This document shows, piece by piece, positions 22,458 to 35,100 of a DNA stretch of 64,000 bases. The stretch lies in NCBI GenBank assembly GCA_026008535.1, contig BRKX01000006.1, positions 4,734,501 to 4,798,500 of the forward strand, read 5' to 3'. This stretch comes from Perilla frutescens (lineage: Eukaryota; Streptophyta; Magnoliopsida; Lamiales; Lamiaceae). A model generated the notes under the pieces. That model saw only the letters and a program-made list of their open reading frames with translations, was not told where the DNA came from and did not search any database. Both the position numbers and the translations under genes were made by a program. Each line of letters starts with the position of its first letter. Positions within the stretch are counted from its first letter, which is position 1.

Positions 22458-24404
22458 TTGAACGTAAATATATTTAAAATTACAAAAAATTGAGTAAATT
22501 AAATAAAAAATTAATAAAATACACACAATTTAATTTGAAAATATAAGTTGGTAAAAAAGCGATAATTATTTATAATCGAGAGATATCCACCTAAATGTGA
22601 AAAAATATTTATAGTACAAATAACAAATATGAAACATTTACTAAAAATATGTACAACAATGATTATGATACAATGAGTCTAGCCACAAAATATTTAGATG
22701 AATACAATACTATTTTTACAACAATTCAAGATTAAATTGTTTCTCTTTGTATCATTGTGCGCATAGATAATAGATCTTGATGAAATGAACTTCAAAACTC
22801 TCAAGCAAGAATGAATAGTGACATCTCCTAAAAAATTTGAAGTAATTGTGATATTCTTACAACATAGTATTAATTAAAAAATAATAATGAAAAATCAAAT
22901 TACAAAATAAGAATATTGGTACAAATAAATAAAGTGATCATAAAAAACATGAACACACAAATTGAAGTTAAAAAAATTGTGATATAACAATCCGTATTTA
23001 TAGACCTCAAAGATCCATCTTAAAGCTCACATTTTGAATTGGATATGCACAAAAATATGGCAATTAATTAAATTAAATGTGCACAAATTTGTTAATCAAA
23101 ATTTATTGTAATCAATAACAATAAAATCAATTCAATTGTATTCAAAGAAAATAAATTTATATTATAAAACATTATCATATTACTTTGCATTATATATATA
23201 TATATACTAGCAATTCCCCCATGCGATGCATGTGTATTAAATATTTTCTTTACCGAGTGCGCACCATCGTTTCACAGACGTGGGTTGTCTTCGTCAAAAA
23301 AAAAAAATACATTTGTCTTCGTCAACAAAAAAATAAAATATAAATACAATATAATCCATTTGAGACGCACTCATCTCCTTTCCTAATTTAAAAAATATCT
23401 ATAATTAACTTAATTATGTTTGAAAACTGGTATGCTAAATTTAACAATGTACAAAAAATTTACATGAATTTGATTTTATTTATCCAAATTTTAAAATTCA
23501 GTATTATATAAATTCATAAAACAATTAACATTTTTTTTCCATATAGAAAATATTTATCAATTTTATTTAAAGCAATTAAAATTTTAAACAAATATACGTA
23601 TAATAAAATTAAAGTATTTAGCAATAAATTTATACTGCGAAAATATAAACCTTGAAATGTATTTATAATAAGGTGTTGCTATATACACCACTATTAAATT
23701 TAATTCAAAATTAATTTATTTTTAATTTACTTAAACATTCTTTCAAGTTAAAAAATGTTTCAATTATTTAAAAATCAATTTTAAAAAAATCAAAAGAAGA
23801 AAAAGTCCACCCCCATTCCTTCCCCATCCACTTTCTCTCCCCAATTCCTCCACATTTATGCAACCATTTGCCATTTGCAGCTCCACATCAGGTAACAACC
23901 AAGAAGTAGTGGCGGCAAGACTCCAGGAGGTGCTCATTTTCTGGTCACCCTTACACATACAGGACTTTCGTTCAAAAAAAAAAATTGAACATGTAATTCA
24001 AAAAAATTATTTCGAACATGACATTCAATTTGAAAATATACTTTAAAAATAATAATGGTTCAAGAAGATGGGATTTTTTAATCTAATAATCATGTTCGAA
24101 AATAACAATTCAAATCAGAATCCTACTGGCGAAAAGTTGAATTTGAATGGCGGTCGTAAGATAAATTTCTAGATCCAATTTCCCGTATGCCGCCAGCGTT
24201 GATTAGCAGCAGTGGCCAGTTACATGGCTGGGTAAAGTTGTTAGCGGTAGAGCTGTCTTGATCTGAGTTTTCGACAGCGACGGTAGCAGAAGAAGCAACG
24301 ACTCTTTTCTTTCTTGGACGGGGCAGCGAGTTTTTCATTCTTTTTTTTAATTGATTTAAAATGGTTTTTAAAATTGGTGGGTAAAATTGGAAATGATAAT
24401 GTGG
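22458..24404. other. AT-rich DNA, no convincing gene
   Basis: A probable minus-strand Helitron 3' end lies at 23,207-23,232 (CTAG, then the CATGC-GAT-GCATG hairpin). Two short minus-strand frames at 23,764-23,958 and 24,123-24,338 sit in locally GC-richer DNA and could be gene debris, but match no family I know. Confidence 0.4.
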
Positions 24405-24409
24405 TTTAT
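24405..24409. repeat. Target-site duplication (left), Tekay element
   Basis: TTTAT, identical to 35,101-35,105 at the other end of the element. Confidence 0.95.
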
Positions 24410-26667
24410 TGTAGCGCCCCGGTCCCAGAAGACCATAGGAATGGACGCCACGAGGGTTGGTATTAAGAAGCGGGAAAGAAAGGGGGTAACCTGATTAATG
24501 AAAATCTCAACAGAAGACCCAGAATAACCAAACATGCTTTATTATAATATATACATATTTACAACACCAAGATCAGAGTTCTTAGTGTTTAACAAAATGA
24601 TATTACAAGCGCGGAGACTTAATTATCAACAGAATACTTAACAAAAAGAGACAATGGGAAAATAAGTAAATAACAAAAGCCCATCTCTCAGCATCGTCAC
24701 CTCCACGCGCCAGCCTACTAACCTGAAAAATATTTGAAAATATTTGGGGTGAGTACTAGTGCACTCAGTGGGCAAGTTTTTACAATTCGAGTTATGCAAA
24801 TCATTTTATTAAAGTAATCTATCTGTGTTCATGCAGGTAGTGAAGCTTAGGAGGTTTTAAAATTTAAAGCAACCTAAGTTCACCAAAATATTTTATCGTG
24901 AAGCGCTTAAGAGGGTAACCAGTCACTGCCCGCAACCCGTACTACATCACCACGCGTAAAGTTGAGTATGGCCAAGTATACCCAATGAGTATAACCCATA
25001 AGTGTTTCATTTTTGTCTCACCGACAAGGAGTAGGGCATGACAAATAATGCATGCATACTGTAGCTACTCACATTGACACAGCGCTGGTATATGAGACTC
25101 CGACAACATACAGTAGCATGTAAATATTTAACACAGATAGTCACATATGCAATTTTAACAAAGCAGAGCTTAATAACTCGAAAGATACAATTTGTAAAAA
25201 TATAATAGCCCACCTGGAAAATAGATTTGCTTTCAAATTCTGGATTGATTTTTACTCGATTTCTGCTACTTCCTCTGACCCTACAATAACCAACATTGGC
25301 TTAGTTTAACTAAAGAACTCCTATTAAACTTAATCCCTAAACTTATTTTTAAGTTAAGTTCTATTAAACTTGGCCATTTGCAAACACTTATACAAATATA
25401 AAAAATTATAATTATATACGTATACATATATAACATGATATCTATTTATTTCTAATAGTTCAATATGTATGATTATAATATATATATATAGATATATATA
25501 TATATATATATATATGTTCGAAAAGTATTGAATACATGAAATCATCTACGGAAAATTCAAATCAGGTTGATTATTAGCACTTAATTAATATTTTATATTA
25601 ATAATTATTAGTGCTATTATTAACTATTACTTTTGATATTACCTGATTACATAATTATAAATAATGTTACTTGGATTCTTAATTCTTTGTACAGACATAT
25701 GTATTAGTTTTCTAATTTAAAAAAATTAAGATTAAATTCCAAATAGACTTAATTAATTGATTATGAATCACTTTTAAACTAGTCACTTAAATTATGTTAT
25801 TGGTACATAATTTTGTATAAATGAAAACTTTTTAAATAATTTCATATACAATGATCACTTATGATTTTCTAAATTTAAATGAGATCATGCGAGAATTCAT
25901 TCTAAACCAAGCATTTCAATAATAAATTATATATATAAGTCTTAATTAAGAACTTACCTCAAAGGAAAATAGTTGCAGGAAGTTATTATTTTTACTATAT
26001 TTTCCTTCGTCAGATTATTTATTTAACTATAAGAGTGATGAAGAAAAAGAGAAATGATTCAGATCCATATTATTTTGATAATGAGGAATTTCAATTAGAT
26101 TAAACTCACCAAAATAATCTAGTTGATCTGCTAAGTTCCTCCACAAGACACGTAGCATTTTTTTTTTTTGATTAGTCATCAACTATCTATAATATATATT
26201 AGCTAGACACCTCACTCTATTCTAATTTGATAGATACCAACTATACTTAATTATATAAGATACAAAATATAGATACACGTATGTATATAAATCATTTTTT
26301 TTAATTAAGTAATGTGTTTATGCACAATGTATTTGTATATAAATTTTACTAAATCAATTTGCACTTAATAAACAAATTTCTAATTAATTGAACTAGGTTG
26401 GAATCTAAGCTCCAAATAAAAGTACAAGAATGTAACAAAGTATCTTTAACCTACTCAACAAGCATACTTACCCAAAAATAAAAAAAATTAAAATAATAAA
26501 AATAAAAAAAATAAAAATTATGGGTCTATTTTCTTCCCTAGCTTATCCTTAAGGTAATCATCGGCTATTATTTTAATACTTAAAAGTTTTTGGATATTTC
26601 AATTATTCTAACTATTAGATGTATATTCCTAATTAAATTTAGATAATAAAATTTTTGGGGTATTACA
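24410..26667 (-). repeat. 3' LTR of Tekay element
   Basis: 2,258 bp. It starts (minus strand) TGTAATACCCC and ends GGGGCGCTACA. It has a longer TA run near 25,490-25,515 than the 5' LTR. Confidence 0.97.
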
Positions 26668-26680
26668 CTCCTCCCCCCTT
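26668..26680 (-). other. Polypurine tract of Tekay element
   Basis: The minus strand reads AAGGGGGGAGGAG, directly against the 3' LTR, where second-strand DNA synthesis would start. Confidence 0.9.
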
Positions 26681-26701
26681 AAAAGAATTTCGTCCCGAAA
26701 T

Positions 26702-28261
26702 TCACGTACCTTCAAATAACTCAGGATATTGCTGTCTCATTTTGCTTTCTAGTTCCCACGTTGCTTCAGTTCGATCGTGATGATTCCATTGCACAAGCAC
26801 CAATGGAATTTGCTTGTTTCTTAGGACTTGAACTTTTCTATCAAGAATTTCGTGGGGTTTCTCCTCATACGTCATATCAGAACGTAAAACCAACTCACTT
26901 TCTTTGACAACGTGTTCTGGGTCAAACACGTATTTCTTGAGCATTGAAACGTGATACACATCGTGAACTTGTGACAAGTCTGGCGGAAGAGCTAATCGGT
27001 AAGCTACCTCACCAATTCTTTCTAATATCTCAAATGGACCAATAAATCTTGGTCTCAGTTTGCCTTGTTTTCCGAATCTCACAACACCTCGTGTTGGAGA
27101 TACTTTTAAGAAGACCTTTTCACCAACTTGGAACTCTAGGTTTGTCCTACGCTTGTCTGCATAAGCCTTCTGTCTATCTTGTGCTTCTTTCATTCTTGCT
27201 CGAATTTGGTCGATCATCTTGACAGTGGTTTGCACGATCTCCGGACCCAAAATTTTTCTTTCTCCAACTTCATCCCAGTATAGGGGCGATCTGCATTTGC
27301 GACCATACAAGGCTTCATATGGTGCCATTTTTATAGTTGATTGGTAGCTATTGTTATAAGCAAACTCCACCAAGGGTAAAACATCTTCCCAGCTTGTATT
27401 TCCGTCCAACACAACTCCTCGTAGCATGTCCTCCAGAATTTGTATCGTTCTTTCTGACTGGCCATCTGTTTGAGGATGAAAAGCAGTGCTGAAGTTCAGC
27501 TTCGTTCCCATTGTTTCTTGAAGACTCTTCCAAAACCTTGATGTGAAGCGAGTATCACAATCTGACGTGATAGAAACTGGAATTCCATGTAGTCGAACAA
27601 TCTCCTTCACATAAATTTGCGCTAACTTGCTTAATTCCGTTGTTGTTTTAATTGGCACGAAATGTGCTGATTTGGTCAATCGATCTACAATGACCCACAC
27701 TGATGAGTTTTCTTTCGCTGATCGCGGTAAGCCTACCACAAAATCCATCGTTATATGCTCCCATTTCCACTCTGGAATTTCCAACGACTGCAATAACCCC
27801 GAAGGTCGTTGATGTACTGCTTTCACTTGCTGGCATGTTAAACATCTTTCCACAAATGTGGCTATCTCCCTTTTCATATTATTCCACCAGAAATATTGCT
27901 TCAAGTCCTTGTATAGCTTTGTGCTGCCTGGATGTGCCATGTAGGGAGTATTATGAGCCTCTCTCATAATTTCTTGCTTCAATGCGTCGTCACTAGGAAC
28001 GCATAATCTGTCACAGAACATTAAAGCTCCGCCGTTATCTTCCCTAAATTCTTTTGGTTCGCCCGCTTTGACTCTTTCTCTTATCTTCTCCAATCGTTCA
28101 TCTTTTTGCTGAGCTTCTATGATTCTCGATCGTAGTTCTGGCTTGGCTACCACTGCGGCTATAACACTTGTTGTAGAGCTTGGTGCAAACACCAACTCCA
28201 ATTCCATCTTTTCTATTTCTCTCACAAGTTCCTCCTTATTTGTGAGTAGATATCCCATCAC
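26702..28261 (-). pseudogene. Tekay pol, C-terminal part: integrase and chromodomain
   Basis: 520 codons in the same frame as the upstream pol segment, separated from it by one TGA. The order is: a zinc-binding HHCC module (H in AHPGSTKLY, CLTC), the integrase core (TMDFVVGLP; SDCDTRF, where plant relatives usually have SDRD; then HPQTDGQSERT with the catalytic Glu), the GPF module (FIGPFEILERIGEVAYRL), and a chromodomain ending VQWNHHDRTEATWE. Integrase would insert element cDNA and the chromodomain would steer it to modified chromatin. It has no start codon of its own in the expected place, so it would need readthrough of the TGA. Confidence 0.9.
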
Positions 28262-30817
28262 TCATTGTTTCTTTCTGCTCAATGCGTCGGCTACTACATT
28301 TGCTTTCCCGGGATGGTAGTGTATCGTGCAGTCATAATCTTTCACTAACTCTACCCATCTTCTCTGCCTCATATTAAGCTCTTTCTGTTCGAAGATATAC
28401 TTCAAACTCTTATGGTCGGTGTAAATCTCGCATTCTACCCCATAAAGATAATGTCTCCAAATCTTGAGTGCATGTATGACGGCGGCAAGCTCCAAATCGT
28501 GGGTTGGGTAGTTCAGTTCATGAGGTCTTAATTGTCGTGAAGCATATGCTACCACCTTCCCATTTTGCATCAGCACGCATCCTAAACCTAATTTAGACGC
28601 GTCAGTGTATATCACGAATCCTTCTACTCCTTCTGGCAAGGTTAAAACTGGTGCAGTTGTTAATCTTGTCTTTAGTTCCTGAAAACTCTGTTCACACGCA
28701 TTAGTCCACTCAAACTTAACCTTTTTCCTCAAAAGTTGTGTCATTGGCCTTGCTATCTTCGAAAAATCTTTAATGAACTTACGGTAATATCCTGCTAAAC
28801 CGAGGAAACTTCTTATCTCATGAATGTTGGTTGGTGATTTCCACTTCTTCACTGCCTCAACCTTTGCAGGATCCACCTTGATCCCCTCTGCTGACACAAT
28901 GTGTCCGAGAAACATTACTTCATTTAGCCAAAATTCACACTTGCTGAATTTGGCATATAACTTTTCTCTCCTTAGTGTTTCTAGCACTAGTCGCAAGTGT
29001 TCCTCGTGTTCTTCTTTATTTCTTGAGTAGATCAATATGTCGTCAATAAAGACCAACACAAACTTATCCAAATATTCATGGAAAACCCGATTCATTAAAT
29101 CCATAAAGACTGCAGGTGCATTTGTTAACCCAAAAGGCAACACTAGAAACTCATAGTGGCCATATCTTGTTCGGAATGCAGTCTTGGGTATGTCATCTTT
29201 TCTTACTTTAACTTGATGATACCCAGATCGTAGATCAATCTTGGAAAAGATTTTTGCACCAGTCAACTGATCAAAAAGATCATCTATCCTCGGAAGTGGA
29301 TACTTGTTCTTCACTGTCAACTTGTTCAACTTCCGATAGTCAATGCACATTCTCATAGTACCATCCTTCTTTTTGACGAATAGAATCGGTGCTTCCCAAG
29401 GTGATACACTGGGTCTTATAAAACCTAATTCCAATAATCCCTCCAGTTGCACTTTTAACTCTTGTAACTCATTCGGTGCTAACCGATATGGGGCTTTGGA
29501 TACTGATGCTGCTCCCAGTTCTAGGTCTATGGTGAACTCTACTTGTCGGTCTAGCGGCAGACCTGGCAAATCGTTTGGAAATACACCTTCATATTCCCGT
29601 ACCACTGGTACCTGACCCACTGTTAAACCTTCTTCTTTCTTGCTTACAAGGTTTACTAAAAATGCCTGACAGTCTCCTTTTTGTAACAACTTTACAGCCT
29701 TTAATGCTGAAATGATGGGAATTATATTTCCCATTTTTACTCCATAAAACTTTACTTCTTCCTCGCCTAGCTTCTGAAATATTATCTCTCTCTCGTGGCA
29801 GCGTATTGTTGCACTCTCCTTTGTTAGCCAATCCATCCCAAATATAATGTCAAAGTCCCGCATCTCCAGAGCATAGAGATCAGTTGTGAAATTCTTTTCA
29901 CCTACTACCAAGTCTAAGTTCTTACAAACACAATCGGCTAAAAGTGTTTGCCCTGAAGGAATGCTTACTGCTAGGGCTTCTCCTGCTATTTCTAGCTGTA
30001 GATTAAAACGTTTACATACATCTCTAGATATAAAGGAATGTGAAGCTCCAGTATCAAATAAAGCAAGCACAGGTACATTGCTCAAACTAATCATACCTGC
30101 CAAATTTCCAGGGTTTCCAGCTGCCTCTTGCTGGTTGAGAGCATACGCTCTGGCTTGTTGTGGTGCACGAGGACCTTGATTTTGATTTTGCTGAGGTCTG
30201 GGATTACTTCTATTGTTGTTGTTATTCACTCGACCTCCTCCACCTTGTGGTCTCATATTTCTCATGCCCTGTCTGAACTGTGGCCTCTGCTGCTGCTGCT
30301 CTTGTGTTCCCAAATTTTGTTGACATTTATTAGCATAATGCCCCTGTCGACCACATTGATAGCATTGGACACATGGTCCAAAGTGATATCTGTTACAAGT
30401 TGCACACAACGGTGAATTTCCTTGATAGCCTTGAGATTTTGGTGCAACATTCACTTGCCCTGCAGGCCTTGGTCCAAAGTTCCTTCCTCCTTGATAGTTA
30501 TGCTGAAAATTCTTCCCTTGATAACCTCGTTGTGGTCCATCCCACTTTCGTTTTCCCTTCTGATCCCCAGCTACTGGTTGAGATGCTGAAGTCTTTGATG
30601 TTCCTTGCATTGCCTCAATACTAAGTGCCCAACTCAGTATTTGACCATAGTTTGCTTCATCCTTTCCGATCAGTGCAGTGCCTATTTCCGGTTTCAAACC
30701 CATGCGAAATTTTTCAATCCTCTTTGCTTCTGTGTGTATGGTCTGTGGTGCATATCGAGATAACCTATTGAACTGCAAATCATATTCTGCGACTGATTTG
30801 CTCCCTTGTTTGAGATT
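28262..30817 (-). pseudogene. Tekay gag C-terminus, protease, reverse transcriptase and RNase H
   Basis: 852 codons, opened after one in-frame TGA in gag and closed by a second TGA at 28,262-28,264. The order is: the rest of gag with the CCHC knuckle CYQCGRQGHYANKC, an Arg/Gln/Asn-rich linker, aspartic protease (LFDTGASHSFIS), reverse transcriptase (YPLPRIDDLFDQL, LPFGLTNAP, the FIDDILIYS active site), and RNase H (YTDASKLGLGC, then TDHKSLKYIF, ending VVADALSRKKQ). All catalytic motifs look intact. Protease cuts the polyprotein; RT/RNase H make cDNA in the virus-like particle. Confidence 0.92.
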
Positions 30818-31213
30818 TCAGAATTCATTAGCCTTCTGATGCTGATAATGAGCCGGTATGTACTTTTGATATAAGATCGTCTTAAAGTTCTCCCAGGTGA
30901 ATGCTTCCCAATCTGCATCAGATATTGTCCTTCGAACGGACTCCCACCAGAAATCCGCATCATCCACAAGTTGATACAAAGCACAGACCACCATTTCTTT
31001 ATTACTACAATGCAAAAACCCAAATATCTTTTCAAGTGCTCGAACCCAACGTTCGGCTGTGGGTGGATCCCCTTCTCCATTGAAAGTTGGGGAATTATGG
31101 CGTCTAAACTCCATTTCAATTTGTGGTCCCTGACCCTGCGGAATATTCGGTACTTCCGGTACCGCCAAGTTCACATTTCTTGGTCTTCCTCTTGGCATTC
31201 TGCAACTAGTCAA
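30818..31213 (-). pseudogene. Tekay gag N-terminal part
   Basis: 131 codons to a TGA at 30,818-30,820. The start is either 31,213 or, more like relatives, the ATG at 31,198 (MPRGRPRN). The segment contains the retrotransposon gag core with FNGEGDPPTAERWVRALE, the WW of DADFWWESV, and WENFKTILYQKYIP. The TGA falls within the gag domain in a spot where relatives have a sense codon; the frame is unchanged on both sides. Confidence 0.88.
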
Positions 31214-31597
31214 ATCTCCAATCGATCAACACTTGCGTAAAGATTCCAAAAGAAAATAAAGATAATAACTACACATCTCGAAAAGGAAATGAAATGTATA
31301 TGTGCAAGCCTTCCAAAAATATATACACAATATATATAAATCTAAAAGATATCCTGAAACAGAACTTTTATATAAAAGAGTGGAGTACCACACATACATT
31401 ATCTATACATCAAAAATATAATATACCGTCTAGTCCACTAAGTCAAAAAGAGGCTAACTACCGAATGCCTCATATCGGAACGGTCTTATAACAACGACAA
31501 CGTTTTCGACTAACAAAAGCTACTGAGCTAATGATACAACAAAATGTCAGCGTCAGTATATACTAAACTACTCAAACTACTACAACTATACATCTAT

Positions 31598-32275
31598 CTA
31601 TGGAGACGACGGAATATACCAGTGCCCAGGACGCCCCTCCGCATCGAAATCACGTCGAAAGTGGAGCGTCGTACTTCCATCAGTTACTTCCATCGGCTCC
31701 TCATCAGGATTCTCCTCCGGGTCCTCCTCTGGGTCCTCCTCTGCGATGGGCTCTAACTGGGTCCCAGATGGACCGGCCTCATCATCATGCGATGCTACCG
31801 TGATAAGTGGCGACTGTGGTGCGGGTGGTGCTGAACGATCCATCTCGATCGTCTTCTCCGCTGGTAAGACCGATGTAAATGGTACTCTAAACATATCTAT
31901 ATCCTCCTCCACTACGGGTAATTGTGGAGCCACACATCGTCTATCTGCCCAAATCCGTAGCACATACGTGAAGAATCTCGAGAAATAGACTTTCTCTGCA
32001 AAAGTAGGCGGAGATCTCTCTGAGAAAATATCAGCAACTCTTGCAGCCCATGGTCTCCAGGCTTGAGGTAGTCCAATAATATATCTCGCCGTAGCCTCTA
32101 CCTCTGTAATACCACCGATACCCGAGACAGTCATCCATAAAGTCACAAAACGTGCGGTGAACTCTGGCACATCCTCCCCTGGTCTACTAATACATGCACG
32201 AAACCTCTCTATCCGCTTATCCATCGTCACACGAGTACGACACCTCTTTCGAGGTCTCACCTGCCACCCCGCCAT
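31598..32275 (-). CDS. Extra sense ORF between 5' LTR and gag, gag-like core
   Basis: An intact 225-aa frame, sense to the element, in the leader region where Tekay elements normally have no gene. Residues ~18-40 are basic (VRPRKRCRTR... DKRIERF). Residues ~25-85 have the look of a capsid-type gag second half: VPEFTARFVTLW, then EVEATARYIIGLPQAWRPW. Residues ~175-200 are an acidic E/D/P-repeat tail, and the protein ends GHWYIPSSP. It is not a frame-extension of the real gag, which starts 385 bp further on in another frame. It could be a captured second gag-type ORF, a trans-acting accessory protein or a domesticated fragment. I do not recognise a named family. The ORF has stayed open while gag-pol has acquired stops. 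Confidence 0.6.
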   Translation of the reverse strand: MAGWQVRPRKRCRTRVTMDKRIERFRACISRPGEDVPEFTARFVTLWMTVSGIGGITEVEATARYIIGLPQAWRPWAARVADIFSERSPPTFAEKVYFSRFFTYVLRIWADRRCVAPQLPVVEEDIDMFRVPFTSVLPAEKTIEMDRSAPPAPQSPLITVASHDDEAGPSGTQLEPIAEEDPEEDPEENPDEEPMEVTDGSTTLHFRRDFDAEGRPGHWYIPSSP

Positions 32276-32838
32276 CTACTTAGCATAATTTCTCAATCAG
32301 TCTACGTTCAACCATTTTCATAAATTCTTACAAGTTTAGCCTAAGTTCAACAACTACAGGCTAAGTTCATCTTAAGTTCTCAAATTTCAACTCAAAGTAC
32401 TCATCTAGAGCACAAACATCAAACACAAATCAACTATCAATGTGTGCAATCAACGTATACCAATCATTCATAAGTATACCCAAAGCATAGATAAATAAAT
32501 TCCTCACAATGTATACAAGAATCAGCATGGTTTAACACAAAATCTTGTACGCCCACAGGCATATTTCACTCTCAAAACCAGTAAGTAATCAGTATAAGAC
32601 TCAATCTTTTAAGGCATTCCTGCCAACATGGAAAATCACAATCTTTCATTTCCAAACAAACTTAACATTTCGCCAATTAATATAAACTTTTAAAATCTAA
32701 AAATCGCATAAAAATATGCGTACCTTTTAGCTGTTGCGTGAGTGACGAGCTGAGGACTTTTATAATATCACACAGGAATTTAATGAAAAAGAGATATAAA
32801 ATAAGTTGACCCAACAGGTTTGCAGAGTTGCAAAACCT

Positions 32839-32850
32839 GCTCTGATACCA
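32839..32850 (-). other. Primer binding site (tRNA-iMet) of Tekay element
   Basis: The minus strand reads TGGTATCAGAGC, three bases inside the 5' LTR. Confidence 0.93.
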
Positions 32851-32853
32851 CTC

Positions 32854-35100
32854 TGTAGCGCCCCGGTCCCAGAAGACCATAGGAATGGACGCCACGGGGG
32901 TTGGTATTAAGAAGCGGGAAAGAAAGGGGGTAACCTGATTAATGAAAATCTCAACAGAAGACCCAGAATAACCAAACATGCTTTATTATAATATATACAT
33001 ATTTACAACACCAAGATCAGAGTTCTTAGTGTTTAACAAAATGATATTACAAGCGCGGAGACTTAATTATCAACAGAATACTTAACAAAAAGAGACAATG
33101 GGAAAATAAGTAAATAACAAAAGCCCATCTCTCAGCATCGTCACCTCCACGCGCCAGCCTACTAACCTGAAAAATATTTGAAAATATTTGGGGTGAGTAC
33201 TAGTGCACTCAGTGGGCAAGTTTTTACAATTCGGGTTATGCAAATCATTTTATTAAAGTAATCTATCTGTGTTCATGCAGGTAGTGAAGCTTAGGAGGTT
33301 TTAAAATTTAAAGCAACCTAAGTTCACCAAAATATTTTATCGTGAAGCGCTTAAGAGGGTAACCAGTCACTGCCCGCAACCCGTACTACATCACCACGCG
33401 TAAAGTTGAGTATGACCAAGTATACCCAATGAGTATAACCCATAAGTGTTTCATTTTTGTCTCACTGACAAGGAGTAGGGCATGACAAATAATGCATGCA
33501 TACTGTAGCTACTCACATTGACACAGCGCTGGTATATGAGACTCCGACAACATACAGTAGCATGTAAATATTTAACACAGATAGTCACATATGCAATTTT
33601 AACAAAGCAGAGCTTAATAACTCGAAAGATACAATTTGTAAAAATATAATAGCCCACCTGGAAAATAGATTTGCTTTCAAATTCTGGATTGATTTTTACT
33701 TGATTTCTGCTACTTCCTCTGACCCTACAATAACCAACATTGGCTTAGTTTAACTAAAGAACTCCTATTAAACTTAATCCCTAAACTTATTTTTAAGTTA
33801 AGTTCTATTAAACTTGGCCATTTGCAAACACTTATACAAATATAAAAAATTATAATTATATACGTATACATATATAACATGATATCTATTTATTTCTAAT
33901 AGTTCAATATGTATGATTATAATATATATATATAGATATATATATATGTTCGAAAAGTATTGAATACATGAAATCATCTACGGAAAATTCAAATCAGGTT
34001 GATTATTAGCACTTAATTAATATTTTATATTAATAATTATTAGTGCTATTATTAACTATTACTTTTGATATTACCTGATTACATAATTATAAATAATGTT
34101 ACTTGGATTCTTAATTCTTTGTACAGACATATGTATTAGTTTTCTAGTTTAAAAAAAATAAGATTAAATTCCAAATAGACTTAATTAATTGATTATGAAT
34201 CACTTTTAAACTAGTCACTTAAATTATGTTATTGGTACATAATTTTGTATAAATGAAAACTTTTTAAATAATTTCATATACAATGATCACTTATGATTTT
34301 CTAAATTTAAATGAGATCATGCGAGAATTCATTCAAAACCAAGCATTTCAATAATAAATTATATATATAAGTCTTAATTAAGAACTTACCTCAAAGGAAA
34401 ATAGTTGCAGGAAGTTATTATTTTTACTATATTTTCCTTCGTCAGATTATTTATTTAACTATAAGAGTGATGAAGAAAAAGAGAAATGATTCAGATCCAT
34501 ATTATTTTGATAATGAGGAATTTCAATTAGATAAAACTCACCAAAATAATCTAGTTGATCTGCTAAGTTCCTCCACAAGACACGTAGCATTTTTTTTTTT
34601 TATTAGTCATCAACTATCTATAATATATATTAGCTAGACACCTCACTCTATTCTAATTTGATAGATACCAACTATACTTAATTATATAAGATACAAAATA
34701 TAGATACACGTATGTATATAAATCATTTTTTTTAATTAAGTAATGTGTTTATGCACAATGTATTTGTATATAAATTTTACTAAATCAATTTGCACTTAAT
34801 AAACAAATTTCTAATTAATTGAACTAGGTTGGAATCTAAGCTCCAAATAAAAGTACAAGAATGTAACAAAGTATCTTTAACCTACTCAACAAGCATACTT
34901 ACCCAAAAATAAAAAAAAAATTAAAATAATAAAAATAAAAAAAATAAAAATTATGGGTCTATTTTCTTCCCTAGCTTATCCTTAAGGTAATCATAGGCTA
35001 TTATTTTAATACTTAAAAGTTTTTGGATATTTCAATTATTCTAACTATTAGATGTATATTCCTAATTAAATTTAGATAATAAAATTTTTGGGGTATTACA
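32854..35100 (-). repeat. 5' LTR of Tekay element
   Basis: 2,247 bp, nearly identical to the LTR at 24,410-26,667. The differences I can see include 5 transitions in the first ~850 bp, a shorter TA run, and one-base indels in A/T runs. Confidence 0.97.

Larger units (their letters stand above)
24410..35100 (-). mobile_element. Complete Ty3/gypsy Tekay/Del-type chromovirus retrotransposon
   Basis: A 10,691-bp element on the minus strand. Its order, 5' to 3', is LTR, iMet primer site, leader, extra 225-aa ORF, gag, protease, reverse transcriptase, RNase H, integrase with chromodomain, polypurine tract, LTR. A perfect TTTAT duplication flanks it. The LTRs are 2,247 and 2,258 bp; by eye they differ by about a dozen substitutions and a few simple-repeat indels (~0.5%), so the insertion is very recent. 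Long LTRs, the iMet site and the C-terminal chromodomain point to the Tekay (Del) lineage. Gag-pol is one frame broken by two TGA codons, so this copy is probably not autonomous. Confidence 0.95.

Noticed and set aside
25007..25213. 68-aa minus-strand frame, found identically at 33,451-33,657
   Set aside because: The identity is explained by its position in both LTRs of the Tekay element. It overlaps LTR regulatory DNA and has no domain, so it is not a duplicated gene.
30128..31240. Plus-strand frames opposite the Tekay gag-pol
   Set aside because: They are antisense shadows of a real coding frame on the minus strand.
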